Source: Chalciporus piperatus
Taxonomy: Eukaryota > Basidiomycota > Agaricomycetes > Boletales > Boletaceae
NCBI GenBank assembly: GCA_038093975.1
Contig: JBBPTG010000266.1
Coordinates: 1-31,626 of the forward strand
Length of the DNA: 31,626 nucleotides
Direction: 5' to 3'
Shown here: positions 9,845 to 20,290 of the stretch, in pieces
Numbering within the stretch: position 1 is the stretch's first letter
Layout of the letters: every line of letters begins with the position of its first letter
Position numbers and translations under genes: made by a program
Notes under the pieces: model-generated
What the model was told of the DNA's origin: nothing
Seen by the model: the letters and a program-made list of their open reading frames with translations, nothing else
Databases searched by the model: none

Positions 9845-12024
9845 ATGTGGCTCGCGCTCTTGGCGTGGTCAACGTTGTGCCCCCTGGCAGCACTTCTGTG
9901 CGTTGTTGCTCTCAATGCCAACAGCCGGCGCGTCAAAAGACAGAAATCAGGTTCCCCTTACCCATTACCGCCAGGCCCACCACCTCTGCCTATCGTAGGG
10001 AATATACGCGGAATCAACATCAACGCGCCGTGGTTGACCTATACCGAGTGGTCCAAAGCCTATGGTACGTTCTATTCCTCCCCTTTCTGATAGGGCAATT
10101 TCTCAATTCAGAATTATAAAGGTGATCTTGTGTACTCGCGGTTCTTCAACCAAGATATTATCATCATCAATTCTGAAAAGATAGCCCGCGCTCTCCTCGA
10201 GGAACGCTCGAGCAATTACTCCAACAGACCAAATCTCGTCACCAATGCGCTGTAGGTCTCCGTGGGCTCACCGCTGTGGCGTATCTCACCCTGACCAGGT
10301 TTGGGATAGACTTCAATACAGTACTTATGCCGTATGGTGATAGGTGGCGCCTTCATCGCCGCTTCTTCCACCAGAGCTTCAAGGCTGAGTCCGTATCGAG
10401 ATTCATCCCGATGCAGCAGCGCAAGGCGCAGCAATTAGCCCACCGATTCTTAGCTTCACCGGAGCGCATGTTCGATCATGTTCTTGAGTAAGTTGCGCGT
10501 GCTATATTAACGACGGCGGTCTCAACTGAAGCTCTGTAGGTATACGTCCTCGGTCATAATCAATGCCGTGTACGACTACGATCCGGCGTCTCCGGATGAC
10601 CGTATGGTGGACATAATCGGGAGGGTGTGCAACCTCTTAGCGGCAGTTATCACCCCGGAGGTGGCAGGAATCCTGGCTGCATTCCCAATCAGTAGGTGTA
10701 GCCACGCACGTATTTACAGTGAGGTGAAGCTTATACTTGGCCAGTCTTGAAGATTCCTTCGTGGTTTCCAGGAATGTCGTTGAAAAGGAACGCAGCCTTG
10801 TCCAGAGAATGGGTCAAGGATTGGGTGGAAACCCCTTTCCAACATGCGTTGGCAAGAAAGGTGCGCGATTTGTAACTGGATGCGGTGTATCGGTGTTCAT
10901 CATGTCATTCAGAAGGAGGGAAGTACCGCCCCAACCATGATCTTCGATGCTACTCAAGAAATGGAGGAGAGCGACGCGCCTATTGAGTGGTTACAAGGTC
11001 TCAAGGATGCGTCTGCAACCGCTTTCGCTGGTATGTGACCACTTGCGCTGTACTAGACTAAATTATTCATAAAGTAATTGTAGCGGCGTCAGAAACAGTA
11101 AGTGGTACTCCAACATCCCCCAATAATCCGGTGATTCATCGTTTAAATAGTCATTTTCTGCGCTCACGACGTTCCTACTCGTGATGGTACAACACCCAGA
11201 TGTTCAAGACAAGGCATATGCCCAGATAGAGGCCGTGGTTGGTAACAGAAGGCTCCCAACAATTAGCGACAGACCATCACTTACATATATCGACGCTATC
11301 ATGCGTGAAACCTTGAGATGGAGTCCAGTAACGCCGCTCTGTGAGTTATCCCCTCGAGATCCAAACAACTTAATAAAGCGCATCCAGCGATTCCACACGC
11401 AGTGGTGGATGATGATGTCTACGATGGATATCATATTCCAAAAGGTTCGCGTTTCAACATTTCATTTGCTACATGACTTCGGGGTTGACAAGAGAACCTT
11501 TCAAACAGGGGCAACTGTCATGACGAATCTCTGGTTTGTATATGTATCGAATTCTTTGCGGGACCGTCAAAGGCTAATAATCAATCACGTCCTTTATTTT
11601 GATCTCTCAGGGCCATGTCACACGACGAATCAAAATACCCCAAACCTTTCGAGTTCATTCCCGAACGTTTTCTCAATCGGGACGGTACGCTCAAGGCTGA
11701 CGACGTTCACAACATCGCGTTCGGTTTCGGCCGACGGATATGTGTGGGAAGACACTTTGCAGATCTCTCGTTGTGGTCGGCGGTGGCGACCATTCTGGCA
11801 TTGTGGAGACTGTCTTTACCGGTAGATGAAAACGGGAGAGAAGTGCCGTTCGAGCCCCAGTGGATAGGTGGGATTACGACGTGCGTGTTCGTGCAATCAA
11901 GCGATGATGATCCTTACTCATGTCGAATGACAGGCATCCACGCCCGTTCCCTTGTCGTGTCATCCCGAGGATACAGGGCCTCGATGCCACGAAATTAGAG
12001 GAACTCATCCATGCCAGTGTTTGA
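9845..12024 (+). CDS. Cytochrome P450 monooxygenase (CYP64-like fungal type)
   Basis: Twelve-exon model, 523 residues: 9845-10064, 10122-10251, 10299-10487, 10540-10691, 10745-10860, 10913-11030, 11084-11097, 11151-11340, 11388-11444, 11509-11533, 11611-11880, 11934-12024. An N-terminal membrane anchor is followed by a basic stretch and a proline hinge (PLPPGPPPLP), as in microsomal P450s. The I-helix region reads AAASET. The K-helix ExxR is E366/R369 in RETLRW, PERF is at 421-424, and the heme loop is FGFGRRICVG with the iron ligand C448. Exon 7 is only 14 nt and supplies the SET of the I-helix. A TAG met after 10251 lies inside a 47-bp intron, so the gene is intact. Proteins of this type are often labelled O-methylsterigmatocystin oxidoreductase-like; the real substrate cannot be read from sequence. 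No obvious biosynthetic cluster surrounds it. Confidence 0.9.
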
Positions 12025-12331
12025 GCATGTATGATGCAAACGAAACGTTTGACCCAGATTTCACCTCTTCCACGTCTAGCACGCTTCAGGAGCCTCTTGT
12101 CGGATAGCAATCCAATCCATACAAATTAGATCCAAAAGGTGCATAATGTAGTACCGTCTTGTACCCATGTACACGAAAAGCCTGATGTACTGTCCCTCGG
12201 TCAGCTGTCTATGACATGAACACTCACCCGAACCTGTGGCTTTGGATATCAGTGAATGTCAATGATTTACACGGGGTAATTTATGTATCGTGAAAGTATG
12301 GGGGTAGAAAACTGACCGAAATGAATATTAT
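12025..12331. other. Short convergent intergenic region
   Basis: About 300 bp between the stop codons of the P450 gene and the minus-strand F-box-like gene. It probably holds both 3' untranslated regions. No other feature is seen. Confidence 0.5.
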
Positions 12332-13313
12332 CTAGTCGTCCATAAGATGATCCGACCAGCACTGATGCCATCCGAAACCGTCGAGGTGAGGGGAAGCAAG
12401 GGTGAATTCAGTCGTCCTCCCCTCAAGATAAGCGGCTATGGCATCGTCAACCCATTGCCTCGTTTCAGGCTTTGATCCCGTAGTGGGCGCCTCCATCGTG
12501 AGTACCTTGATGTTGGCATCACACCCATTCACATACGCTCCCTCCGAGAGGGGAAATGGGACCAGCGGTACAACGAGCTTTCGAAGGCCGCGGAAGGATT
12601 GCAAGGGGATACCCCGTATTGCCCAGGACACATCATCCCAGCTGTGTTCACTGTGATCTTCGTCCGCTGTTACTTCTGGCAACACTGCCAGAGAGCGGAT
12701 AGATGCAAGGAAGGCACTGCCTTCCTGATTGCTGGTGAAGGGTAGCCAACGGGAGAAGCAACCGTGAAGCGCGAGCTTCTGAGTGCACGGGAGGGACAGG
12801 GATTGTAACGAGGGCGTGGCGCGATGGCGCCACACCCAGGTCAGGCAGTCGCAGAGTAACAACATGCTTGATTCATCAAAGAGGAGGGAAGAAGCGCCTA
12901 AAATAACTGGAGCGAGAAGAGGTAGTAGGTCGTCCTCGTCACTCGGTTGGGTGGCCAGATGAAAGGACTGCCGGGCTGATGGGACGCAGGGCGGCGGAGG
13001 TTCGAAGTACTGGGTGATCCAGATTTTGGAGACTTGCAGAGTATAGCCTATGAAGAGGTCCCTGTTGGTCTGCGCGAATGTCTTCTGTAGCCGCAAAAAA
13101 GTGACAAACTTGCAGACGCTACCGTGCGAGGACCACTGTGTGTAACATACTCCGGAGGGCAGCACGCCGCACTGTGCTTGAGACGCGACACATTGAGCGT
13201 CCGCATGCATATGGGTCCCGCTTTGAATGAAACTCTGGCGCCGCAGCGATCTCGATGATGAGGAGGAAGACATCGAGAGGTACTGATCGTGAGAAGGCGC
13301 CGAAGTTGGTCAT
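12332..13313 (-). pseudogene. F-box-like protein gene with a one-base frame break
   Basis: The 5' frame from the ATG at 13313 gives an F-box-like start (SVPLDVFLLIIEIAA, then a Cys/Arg-rich VSSTVRRAAL helix) and stops at the TAG at 13121-13119, just after HTVVLAR. The rest, from VCKFVTFLRLQ to the stop at 12332, continues in the next frame as about 260 uninterrupted residues of a Leu-rich C-terminal domain common in Agaricomycete F-box-like proteins. Skipping one base near 13121 would join the two halves as the family order suggests. No intron of plausible size covers the shift: the only GT...AG pairs there enclose 14-42 bp and do not restore the frame. It is either a recent pseudogene, an assembly error or a very unusual splice. 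An in-frame ATG at 13409 would add 32 residues; the start at 13313 is preferred because it lies close to the conserved domain. Confidence 0.6.
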
Positions 13314-15372
13314 GGAGCGTATGGAGATAGCCTCAACTTGAAGGTTGGTGGCGAGGTTGGCATCCGAAGGTAAGGAGTCGTTATAAGTGCTTGTGGGTGT
13401 GGACAACAACGAATTATGATCGTGTCAATGGGCGGCGAGATCGCTGCCGCGGGATGAGCATGATAATGGGCCGTCGCGTTACCAACACTCACTTCTTCCT
13501 TTTTTCCCACAACTGTTGTTCGTTGGCATTGTCGCCGGGCGTTCCATTCCACACGTCAATTGTCTTCCTCCGGCGTTATCTTATCTGCAGACTGCTCAGC
13601 TGCATCTCAGCTCAAAGGAAACTCTTTTGTCGGAGCTCGTCGGCCCTCGTCACACGGTACGAACTCAGATGAATTTTTCTTCTACTGTGTGTAAGGTCTT
13701 ATTATTGTCCCTGTCCTTACAGTTTGATTTACAGGTGATGATTTATTTCCTCGTAGAACTATGAAACGGTGTAAAACTCATCCTGATCACGAACTTGATC
13801 ATGATCAAGTGGGTAACTGCATCACAATTGCATATGAGATCGAAGTAGATCAAACTGTAAGTACAGCGACCGAGGTATGTATGTACTTACTAATCTGTAA
13901 AGCAGACGAGTACTATGATAGCGTTATCAGCTCTGAAAGCTTTCACCAGGGCTTGACGATTCAGAGGACTCTGATTGGACTGAACTTTCCCTGAAGTTCC
14001 CACTTTGTATATTCTGCTCAACGAGCACTTATTGAGCGGCTCAGTTTACAGATCCGGGTATACCGTACACCCACAAATAATATGTACCCGTGTCTTATGC
14101 TCACAAAACCCTCTCTTCTTCTGATGGATCAAGCTCCCCACTCCCACTCCCACGCCCTATGAACCGCGACCGAGAAAATGCCCCACCAATAGGGTAAGTC
14201 GGGCCCTACAGATGACGTGTCCATTGCTCTTGGTCATGGCCCAAATCGTTCGCGGGACCGCTCACTTGCATCCAGCTAACGTGTTCAAATGCTATACAAG
14301 GTATGGCACAGACACACTTGGCAGTCATGACTCATGCGCCGAAACAAATAATCTCGAACCAGATTCAGACATTCTAGAAACTGGTCGTCCCTGGAATAGA
14401 TGGGTCGAGACTACGAAACAAAAAGGGAGACTTCCTGAGCAACGCCTAGTAAGCACAAATGAAACAACCAGCTAAGGGTCATATCGACCAACTCCTGAAT
14501 CTACCACGGCGGCGCAACTCGACCTGAGGTCCCTTCTCAAATGTGTGCGGGGGCTCGTAGGTTGTGTACTGCAGGACTTGCCATTGTGGAGGGTCCATCA
14601 AGATTTTGCTATCACTGGTGCAGGTCAAAGTTCGAGGCTTATCGCCACGCCACTTGCGTCCACAATACAGTAATGTGCCTTCGATACCTTTCTTTTATTC
14701 ACTTGACGAGACTGGGGTGGTTGCCGTGCGGCGTAACCCCCCCTTCAAGTTGTCGATTAAGGACAAAGTGTCCTCGCCTAACCATTTCCAACTTTGGAAC
14801 AGGGCACTTCTCCTGACCTACGGTGGGCTGTGGCGGCGATAGAATGGTATTTGTATGGGTGAGGAGGCGGAAATAGCATGCGTTGAACATTTCGAGCCAG
14901 ATCCACATTGACCACGATATGGGAAATCTCGTGTCTCTGAAACACAAACGAGAAAACAAACGGAATAGCAGTGTAGGATATTACTTGCGGCTCCCGACGA
15001 TGTGACATCTCGCTCATCAAGTTCATAGTTCCTGGTTCTACCCAAGCTCTCAAATCCGATGCTCGGTGCACTGTCACTCTCGAAGCTGTTGATGATCTCC
15101 TCTGGGAACTTGTGGTCCATATTATCGCTATGTTCCGAGTCGACGGTGACAAGAGAAACATGCGCGGGTCTTCCATAAATTGCTTCCTTTGGCAGAAATG
15201 TGATCTCTCCCCCCGATGTTATACACCCATCTACCTCATATTCGACCGATACTAAGTAGTTTGGATAGAGAAGCAATGATGCAGAAGAATACAGATACAT
15301 ATACAAAGACAAGAGGCAATACATTCAAGAGCTTGTATCAACACCACCACCAGTACCATCTTTATACCGTTC
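13314..15372. other. Gene-poor stretch of about 2 kb
   Basis: No gene can be supported here. A plus-strand frame at 14212-14475 and overlapping frames around 14541-14842 have no domain and no splice partners. Minus-strand frames at 14778-15324 contain a fragment reading DHKFPEEIINSFES that faintly resembles an F-box start, but no continuation was found. A 16-bp perfect palindrome built on TGATCA lies at 13794-13809. The right end is the 3' flank of the DUF6533 gene. Confidence 0.45.
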
Positions 15373-17159
15373 CTACACGAGTTCCAAATTTTGTCTTTCA
15401 CTCCTCGGCATCTCTTCGATACCGTCGAGATCGCCATCGTCCCGTCTAGCAGCCGCGAATTCCATGGCGGGCCCAGCGTACGTGGGCAATCTCCCTCCCA
15501 GACCAGCCGGTGTTGATACACCGAATCCAGTGTCGATTGCTGGAGTGATATCATTAAGGACAGTTTGGCTTACTGCTGCCCGAATATTCACGATGAATCG
15601 CGGACCCAAAACATAGAGAAGGACGAAGGTCGTTGTCCCTAGAATGAGGTCCAGCGTTGTGATGGTGTTAACCTCTGTGAGTTGTATGTTGATCAGGGTA
15701 ATGACGATGTAGAATAGATTTCTGTTTCGGAAAGGGCATGTCAGCTTTTCCTATTCGCTGTGGCAGGCGGTCGGGAAAGGATCAATAGACGTACACAAGG
15801 AAGTAGAGGATTCCCTCTCGAACTAAAAGTTGTAGGAATCGGTTGATCTGCAATTGCTTCGTCGCCTTGTACATCTGCAGCGACTCTCGCAGGAACTGTG
15901 CAATGGCAAAAGCGCACAACAGAACACCGAGGGTGAATTGAGGAGCGGTGAGATACGTTTGTAAGTGGGGTTTTGTATTTATTACCGCGCAGAAGGAGCG
16001 GTCGAGTAATTGAACGGTGGTCACTGGCAGAATGTCAGAGAAGGGTCGTCAACTAGGTATGACCAAGACATTTCTCCATGTACGCACCTTGCAAGATGTT
16101 CGGATTGCTGTATATCCCGGCGATCACGACTACACTGACAATCTCCCATATATAGATGGTCAGGAAGATGGTGAGTATGGTATTCGATCGATTATACACC
16201 GCATAAACACGGAGAATCATCATCACTACAGCCATTGTTAATAACTAGCAGGGAGTTAGACTTGAAATTCCGGCTTACAGTCGACAGCTCCAAGGAAAGC
16301 AGGAAAAGTCCAGAAGTACGAAAGATTGATGGCGTTGCCTAGAAAGTATCTATATATTAACTTCGATGAAAAGGAATCGAAAGAGCTATGAGGGTCCTTA
16401 CACCTATAAACCCAACGTCAACCTGACAACCTAGCCTATTGGTGGGGGGGCACATACAGCTTTTTGGTGATTCCGGTGATTTCGTCATTCTTTACTGACT
16501 AGAATAGCGCAAGACTCACCGATGCGGGACCTGGTACAAACGTACTGCCGACTTCAAGCAGATAGGTCAGAGGATAGTACCGGCCATGAATACAGACATC
16601 GGACGTACAAAGTGCACCTGAACTATGGAGGAGTAATTCGGTTACACTACATCTACGCTCAAGTTGCGTTGACGTACATGGCCCACATAAGTCCTCCATA
16701 ACGGACCTGTGTTAACGGTAAGTGTTCTGCATGTCTCGCAAAATGGCCAGGAAGCAAGTTACGACGTACGAGAACGAACAAGTTCGACACCGATGTCCAA
16801 CGTCTCTTCTGTAAGGAAATCAGATGATCATCACTTTCGCGAGAAACAGCTTCCACTGACCCAGATGTACTCTATCTATGCTCATTTTGAACAAGTTGTG
16901 CTTGGGATCGCCAAGGAACATGAATACGTACCTCACTCGGAAAGGTGAGGACTATCAATGATGGTGTCAGTTCGGTGTCCAAAGACGCATGAAGGAACAT
17001 ATGACTGACTGCAATCATATACGACGATGGTGATGACCGCAACTGAACGATGGTTCAATTTCGAAACCATGCAGCATGGTCACGGTCGACACGAGACGTA
17101 CCACTTATGTAGTCATTCAAGCGGATGCTCTCCAGCGCAGATTGCAAGTCGGATGACAT
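15373..17159 (-). CDS. DUF6533-type seven-helix membrane protein
   Basis: Twelve-exon model, 363 residues: 17159-17102, 17042-17010, 16951-16928, 16871-16861, 16808-16770, 16706-16678, 16622-16520, 16422-16404, 16338-16279, 16225-16088, 16023-15795, 15721-15373. The N-terminus carries the DUF6533 hallmark VVYDCILTFPSEVQYIW, then KRRW and a second helix ending in VRYGGL. Later helices include FWTFPAFLGAVDLMMILRVY followed by AVYNR, and a long C-terminal helix pair before LGPRFIVNIR and a hydrophilic tail. Exon 4 is 11 nt and exon 8 is 19 nt. The junctions before and after exon 4 rebuild the conserved EVQYIWKRRW run, which strongly supports them. The exon 7/8 junction is less certain (GTGAGT donor at 16519, acceptor before 16422). 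These proteins are abundant in mushroom-forming fungi and their function is unknown. A receptor-like role is only a guess from the seven helices. Confidence 0.82.
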
Positions 17160-17728
17160 GTAGCTCTATGGGGAGGAGATTCTGGGACTCGAATCTCGAA
17201 TGAAGGAAAACCAGGAAGACTCAAGCAGCCGAGAAATTGGAGGACAGATAACTTGGTGTGTGTTAACGTACATTACGATAAACCAGGGAGGCGCGCAGAC
17301 TGACAATGCGGCGCAGTGAATACTACTTATGAGTGGCGTTGAGAAGGTTGTGCAGTTGGGGCTGCCAAGGGCTTGGCAATGATCCAGAGCAAATCCAGAG
17401 AGCTCAATTGAGTTGTCAAGCGATAATGTTGCTCGTCTGCTTTAATGAATACAGACTAGCAGGTGCGATTAAATGTTCGGGGGTAGTACCTGGCAGTACA
17501 TACCGCATTTCCATCGCAGTTCACCAAGCAATGTGTCGTGATGCAGCATCCAAGGCTCAATGAATGCCCTCGATTCATCCATCCCAGAGGTGATCCGCGT
17601 CCCATTTACAAACTCCCCTTGAGCTTGAGGTGCGAAGCGCAGCAATGTTTTGCGAGATAAGAAACGCTTGCAATCACCAGTCACTCTTCTTCCTCCAGAA
17701 CGTTGCCTGAGTGTAGTCCTCCATCCCG
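17160..17728. other. Region between DUF6533 gene and decayed F-box copy
   Basis: It contains the promoter side of the minus-strand DUF6533 gene. A minus-strand frame at about 17469-17730 could be the decayed C-terminal part of the neighbouring F-box copy, but I see no motif in it. Confidence 0.4.
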
Positions 17729-18327
17729 TTAAACTAGCGGTGTCACTGACGCGGTCACAGGATATGTGTCGGGAGAATTGACAAAGGATAGTATTGTGTG
17801 ATGCCAGTGAGAATGACAAATCAGATTGCAATCAAGTTCACGAAGCCTCGAGAGGACCGGCTGGGTGGGGCAGGAATCGATGAGAGTTTGTAGGATGCTC
17901 AAGTTGACATGGCAAGTATCAAGTTCCCATGGACCTGGGGGTTGGAAATCGAGTGTCCGGATTACTTTGCATTGCTCAGTGGTCTGTCTCAGTCTTGGGC
18001 AGATTGTGGTCTGCAAATCTCTGGGAAATTAATGCACATGAGCTACAGTAAATTATCGGAGATAGATGGAAGCCTTGCATACCGCCTTCGTCGCGTTCAG
18101 TGATGTAAACCCAACTTGAAGCACATCGCGGGGAAAGAACAAGACCAGGGGCATCACGGTGACGACTGCGTGCGCCATAACACGGAGAGAGCAGGCTCAT
18201 TGAATGATCTGCACGTTCGTGCGAGACTTTCGAGCTCTGGATAACAGTCCCCCTGTTTAGTGAATACATGCTCGAAATTTTGGAGGAAGAGCTCGAGAAC
18301 TTCCAAGCAACGAGATGACGATGACAT
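17729..18327 (-). pseudogene. Decayed F-box/LRR-like gene, paralogue of 18697-20188
   Basis: From the ATG at 18327 the frame reads MSSSSRCLEVLELFLQNFE, then TCRSFNEPALSVLWRTQSS, and hits a TGA at 18156-18154. The same order (RCLEVPEILFQIFE, TCKSFNEPALAVLWRTQSS) opens the related gene at 20188. The DNA beyond the stop still codes for PLVLFFPRDVLQ in another frame, matching PLVLCFPRDVLE of the sister copy, so about two extra bases sit between the two blocks. Further down, the fragments QRFADHNLP and CKVIRTLDFQPPGPWEL lie in different frames again, with a TGA between them. Several independent frame breaks make this a pseudogene rather than a spliced gene. The right boundary is the aligned ATG; the left boundary is approximate. 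Confidence 0.68.
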
Positions 18328-18696
18328 GGTTACGATGAGCACCAAGTGGTGATCAAAGGTACTATTGGTCGACGCGTCGCGGCGTATGTGTAATATGTGG
18401 AAGACTGACACATGCACAGACCGGCGGCATCAAAGAGCGGAAACACACAAGTATGGCTCGAGATCAGCTATCCAAGTGGGGTCGTACCTTGGGCCGTACA
18501 CACATCCAAAAGCAACAAAAAAACCAGAGATACCGGGGACACCCTGTCCTCGAATACCCAATCCAATCATCAATGACAGCCCATCACATTCTTCCGACTC
18601 TCAAACAAGCAAAACAGGCAGATCATCTGCAACTAAATCCCAAACATGATTAGCAAAAAACCCCTTCAAAACCCACCCCACCAAAAATGCAAATAT
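18328..18696. other. Intergenic spacer between the two F-box copies
   Basis: About 370 bp, A/C-rich on the plus strand toward 18660. It holds the 5' flank of the decayed copy and the 3' flank of the sister gene. No coding signal is supported. Confidence 0.45.
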
Positions 18697-20188
18697 TCAC
18701 ATATCGTAACTCGGCCGTGGAGCCTGTTCAAGTTTCTCATCAATCACCTTGGCCACTCTAGACCAAAGCGCCACCTTTTGTTGATGGCCCATCACATTAG
18801 ATAAATAAAGCGCGATCTGGAAGCGGGGGAAGAGCGCCATCAAGAACTCGGCTACGCCAGTGGAATTGCGGATCGCGGAGGAGCTATCGATGGCGAGGAG
18901 GTATGAGGGTCTTTCCAAACGCGATGATGACGCCTCGGACACGTGAGCATGATCAGCGTGAGCGTCGTTGGATTGAGAGGCAACCCGAAGGGATGGAATT
19001 TTACTGGCGTCCAGACGAACCTCCAGATGGCGCAGCCGGGGACAATGTGTCTGAAGCGAAATCAGACTATTCAGCGTCACTTTGGTGTATTGCAGGGATG
19101 GCACTTCGTTCACGATACACAAGCCCTCCAGCAAGGGCCAAGCCTTTGACATCGCATCCATCTTTCTATCATCGAGCGCCGTACTGTGTATCCTCAGATG
19201 GCGGAGATTTCTGAGAATCAAGAGATGGTCGACACCCTTGATGGACACCATCGTACGACGGATGGTGATGGAGCGCATCGATTCTTGCAAGGACACCTGC
19301 GAGGCCAGGAACGAACAAAGGTTGTCGACATCATAGTCTCGAGTGGGAAAAAAATTCATTTCTTGGAGATTCGTCGAACGAACAGCCTTCAGGATGTCTA
19401 TGGTCTCGGGTACAGAGAACTGACGAAGATCGAGCTTGACAAGCGAGGGGAATGAATTGGGTGAAGTGATGAAAGATGCGGGAAAGGATACGTCCCTGGG
19501 AGGGTAATTACTAGTATAGTTGATCTCGTAGCAATGACGAGCGACTGGAGCTTCTGCAACGATGCGAATGCAATAAAGTACTCAGATAAAGGTAGATATT
19601 GGGCATCTAAGCAATCTCCCTCAGTGTCCGTGTCGACAACAACACAAAAGAATGTCCTTACTATTACTTGCCACCTGAACATCAAAGCACTCGATACTTT
19701 CGCAGTGCTCCATCACCTCCCTCAAATGTCTACGAGGAACGTTGACGTTCGCGCCCTTTGGAAAACGGAACTTCAATGACTGAAGCACCGTCGGACTCGA
19801 TAGTTTAGTGAGTGCGTTCAGATACGTCGTATCGTCTATGCTTCCCCAGTCCCCGAAGATACAAGCACAGTGGTCCAGTTCAGTAAACGAGCGAATTTCT
19901 ATCTCGTCGTTAAGCCGCCACCTCGAGTATGAATGAAGCACGAGCACATACCACTGTCTGTTGAGCACTATTACCAACTTGTGAAAGCTCAAGTACGTCC
20001 CGTGGAAAGCACAAGACCAAGGGCAACAAAGACGACTGAGTACGCCATAGAACAGCAAGTGCAGGCTCGTTGAACGACTTGCATGTCTGTGCGAGACCTG
20101 CGAGGCCTGGATAGCCATTCTTCCCAGCAAAGACAAGTTCGAAGATTTGGAACAAGATCTCTGGAACTTCCAAGCAGCGAGATAACAT
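18697..20188 (-). CDS. F-box/LRR-like protein
   Basis: The gene starts at the ATG at 20188 with an F-box-like helix set (RCLEVPEILFQIFELVF, then LAQTCKSFNEPALAVLW) and continues through several exons to the TAA-side end at 18697 (final residues RPSYDM). The middle exon around 19920-19690 reads IRSFTELDHC and ends at ECFDVQ before a GTGGCAAG donor. The last block, from about 19490 to 18697, is one open frame of Leu-rich repeats (LVKLDLRQFSV, LRHLRIHSTAL, LRHLEVRL). Two junctions are unresolved: about 20010-19965, where a 43-bp GTACTT...ACAG intron fits, and about 19520-19440. F-box proteins choose substrates for SCF ubiquitin ligases; that role here is inferred from the fold only. It is homologous over its first 60 codons to the decayed copy at 18327. 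I cannot exclude that this copy also carries a frame lesion at one of the unresolved junctions. Confidence 0.65.
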
Positions 20189-20280
20189 GGTGTGAGATAT
20201 AGGAGCAGATCCTAGCAGATCAGACTCGGAGAGAAAGAGGAGGAATGATGCTGCGCGTTCAGCGATTCCTCTGTACCCTT

Positions 20281-20290
20281 TTTTATACGC
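20281..20290 (-). promoter_or_regulatory. TATA box candidate of the F-box/LRR-like gene
   Basis: The minus strand reads GCGTATAAAA, continuing as AAGGGTAC, about 93-102 bp before the ATG at 20188. Sequence and distance suit a fungal core promoter. Confidence 0.5.

Noticed and set aside
9604..10119. Plus-strand frame of about 170 codons with a hydrophobic start, overlapping the P450
   Set aside because: It is in another frame from the P450, has no domain, and covers the true membrane anchor exon.
10249..10257. TAG stop in the P450 frame suggesting a pseudogene
   Set aside because: The TAG belongs to a 47-bp GTAGGT...CCAG intron; splicing restores NALFGIDFNT in frame.
16226..16278. 34-bp intron ending at CTAG (16245) in the DUF6533 gene
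   Set aside because: It is shorter than any other intron here; the next acceptor gives a normal 53-bp intron and a better protein join (GAVDLMMILR).
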